Shown here: in pieces, positions 62,762 through 64,000 of the stretch
Layout: every line of letters starts with the position of its first letter
Position numbering within the stretch: position 1 is the first letter of the stretch
Source: Flavobacteriales bacterium UBA6051
GTDB taxonomy: Bacteria > Bacteroidota > Bacteroidia > Flavobacteriales_D > Crocinitomicaceae
Reading direction: 5' to 3'
DNA: 64,000 bases
Assembly: GCA_002427735.1 (NCBI GenBank)
Contig: DIYP01000007.1
Coordinates: forward strand, 589,397 to 653,396
Program-made: the position numbers and the translations under genes
The notes under the pieces: model-generated
The model's database searches: none
What the model saw: only the letters and a program-made list of their open reading frames with translations
What the model was told of the DNA's origin: nothing

Positions 62762-64000
62762 CTACTTAGCAGCTTCTGAAAAGAACGGTAGTAGCACTTC
62801 ACGTGCTGAAAATGACTTAGAAGGATCATTGGCTGGAGCAATATCTTGTTCATCAGAACTGTAAACTTTAAAATAAAGCATAGATCCATCTATAGACTCC
62901 TTTAAATCCGGGTAGTCGATGCGAAGATTTCCAAACAGATCAGATCTTTTCGTTTTGATATCCATTTCTTTTCCCGAAAGTGGATTATACCAGCGAACAT
63001 TATATTTCTTGGCAGAGCCCATATTGGGGATTTTCAGCGCATTCCCAAAACCTGAATTGGCATTAACCGGAATTGCTTTTTCATATACATCATTGAAACC
63101 ACTGAGACTCCCTTCACTTAAATAACAATCGCCTTTTCCGTCACCCTTGGTGTAAAAATTGACAGTTCTATTATGTACCACTCCTATGGCTGCACGGTAA
63201 TCACTCGATCCAGTACTTTTAACATAGAGCATATCCGCCTTCTTATCTCTTCGCTCCTCTACTCCAAAGGACCAATCCTCATGTAGCGGAACTCCATCGA
63301 AAAAAGCCTCCACAAATTTAAAGACCTTCCATACGGCATCTCTTTCAGCAAGCTGACGAGCATTCATCCCAATATCCACATTGTTCAATCTCCACATAAG
63401 TGCCGTACTTGCAGAACCGGTAAAAGGTGTAAGCACAAGACTCTTAAGCCATGTCAATCCGCTATCGCAATGTGCCAAACCATATTCAGAATAAATAAGT
63501 GGTTTGTCGAATGCATATTCATTGCCTAAATAATCTGATTCGGCAGGCGGATTATATCTAAAATTAAATGCTGCATCACGCGCGTATTTTTCAGGAGAAA
63601 GTCCGTAGTGATTGAAGGTCCATACGTCAACATCGGGTGAGTAATATGAACGATCACCTGCTACAACTTGACAACCAGCAGTTTTATAATCGTTGTCCGG
63701 CATATTCGGTGTACCCGTATAACTTAACGCCAACATATGATTGACTTCATCCAGATCATGCTTAATGTAACCGCAGATATCATTTTGAAAATCATTTACC
63801 AACGCTGGATAATCTGGATCATCGAGATATGGATAATAGGATTTTTCATGATTCATTACAACGCACCCACCAATGCTCGGGTCAAATTCCAAATATGCGG
63901 CATGCCCTACATTGTTCATTTCGCTAATCAATTCAAACAAATTAATTTGTGTAGAATAGCCCCAGCGAGCTACAATATAGCGCGTTCTCATCTTGTAATA
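62762..64000 (-). CDS. Clan GH-A glycoside hydrolase-like protein, 5' end outside window
   Basis: At least 412 codons; the frame remains open to the right edge (Y-Y-K before MRTRYIVARWGYS), so the start is lost and the residue count here is for the visible part only. RYIVARWGYSTQINLFELIS then EMNNVG is the acid/base strand of a GH-A TIM barrel (usually W/F-E-L-x-N-E). Later, KPLIYSEYGLAHCDSGLT is the nucleophile strand (Glu of SEYG). C-terminal beta region: YNVRWYNPLSGKEMDIKTKR. Such proteins resemble cellulase-like GH5 or DUF5060 types. The exact family cannot be stated without the N-terminus. Confidence 0.75.
   Translation of the reverse strand, partial: YYKMRTRYIVARWGYSTQINLFELISEMNNVGHAAYLEFDPSIGGCVVMNHEKSYYPYLDDPDYPALVNDFQNDICGYIKHDLDEVNHMLALSYTGTPNMPDNDYKTAGCQVVAGDRSYYSPDVDVWTFNHYGLSPEKYARDAAFNFRYNPPAESDYLGNEYAFDKPLIYSEYGLAHCDSGLTWLKSLVLTPFTGSASTALMWRLNNVDIGMNARQLAERDAVWKVFKFVEAFFDGVPLHEDWSFGVEERRDKKADMLYVKSTGSSDYRAAIGVVHNRTVNFYTKGDGKGDCYLSEGSLSGFNDVYEKAIPVNANSGFGNALKIPNMGSAKKYNVRWYNPLSGKEMDIKTKRSDLFGNLRIDYPDLKESIDGSMLYFKVYSSDEQDIAPANDPSKSFSAREVLLPFFSEAAK

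Overview
This window reads as a chromosome segment of a marine or freshwater Bacteroidota, most likely Flavobacteriales (a Crocinitomicaceae/Cryomorphaceae-like member is my best guess, not proven). The signs are type IX secretion (T9SS) C-terminal sorting domains of both the short 'type A' and the 'gliding-motility-associated' type B kind, PorP/SprF and PorE-like envelope proteins, Bacteroidota promoters (TTG, 19-21 bp, TAnnTTTG), almost no Shine-Dalgarno signals, an AT-rich composition and many small secreted or lipoprotein genes. I see no phage, insertion sequence, plasmid or CRISPR array. Both edges cut a gene: a collagen-like secreted protein on the left and a glycoside-hydrolase-like protein on the right.

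Layout. 1-2.6 kb: operon of a T9SS cargo and a collagen-like fibre protein built of 183-bp repeats. 2.9-8.5 kb: small envelope proteins, then mnmH-selD (selenium into tRNA), a secreted M1 aminopeptidase and a tandem universal stress protein. 8.6-11.8 kb: TPR protein plus PorE-like TPR/PD40/OmpA protein. 12-18.8 kb: CAP-domain protein, serine hydrolase with amino acid permease, several lipoproteins, an alpha/beta hydrolase. 19.1-20.6 kb: an odd two-gene unit of a minimal phosphoglycosyl transferase and an archaeal-type (type II) GAPDH homologue. 20.7-26.1 kb: a 1352-residue type B T9SS adhesin with a PorP/SprF protein that is fused to an OmpA domain. 26.2-31.9 kb: pyruvate dehydrogenase E2 and E1-alpha, cytidine deaminase, and tRNA-modifying MtaB and MnmD. 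32-38.6 kb: dnaB, a secreted 'asparagine synthetase B'-type protein that is not one, a YD-repeat protein, and gyrB. 38.9-42.1 kb: OmpA, DUF2147, chalcone-isomerase-like, PabA/TrpG and RidA proteins. 42.1-50.8 kb: a glycosyltransferase fused to a decayed sugar-transferase domain, a second 2-oxoacid dehydrogenase E2, two tandem PorE-like proteins and another T9SS cargo. 50.9-55.7 kb: DnaQ-like exonuclease, FAH-family hydrolase, and an operon for surface polysaccharide (Gfo/Idh/MocA, lipoprotein, polyprenyl glycosylphosphotransferase). 55.8-64 kb: DinB-like protein, tRNA-His, peptide transporter, membrane protein, leucine-rich-repeat protein, YfiT-like, GNAT, PNPOx-like and the truncated hydrolase.

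Two themes tie the genes together. The first is the outer surface: four PD40/OmpA or PorP-type proteins, three T9SS substrates and three phosphoglycosyl-transferase-related genes suggest coupled protein secretion and glycan display (T9SS substrates of type A are normally anchored to a polysaccharide). The second is tRNA wobble and anticodon-loop modification: MnmH/SelD, MtaB and MnmD lie within 28 kb. The most likely undescribed elements are the PGT/type II GAPDH pair and the PorP-OmpA fusion; both are inferences from sequence alone.
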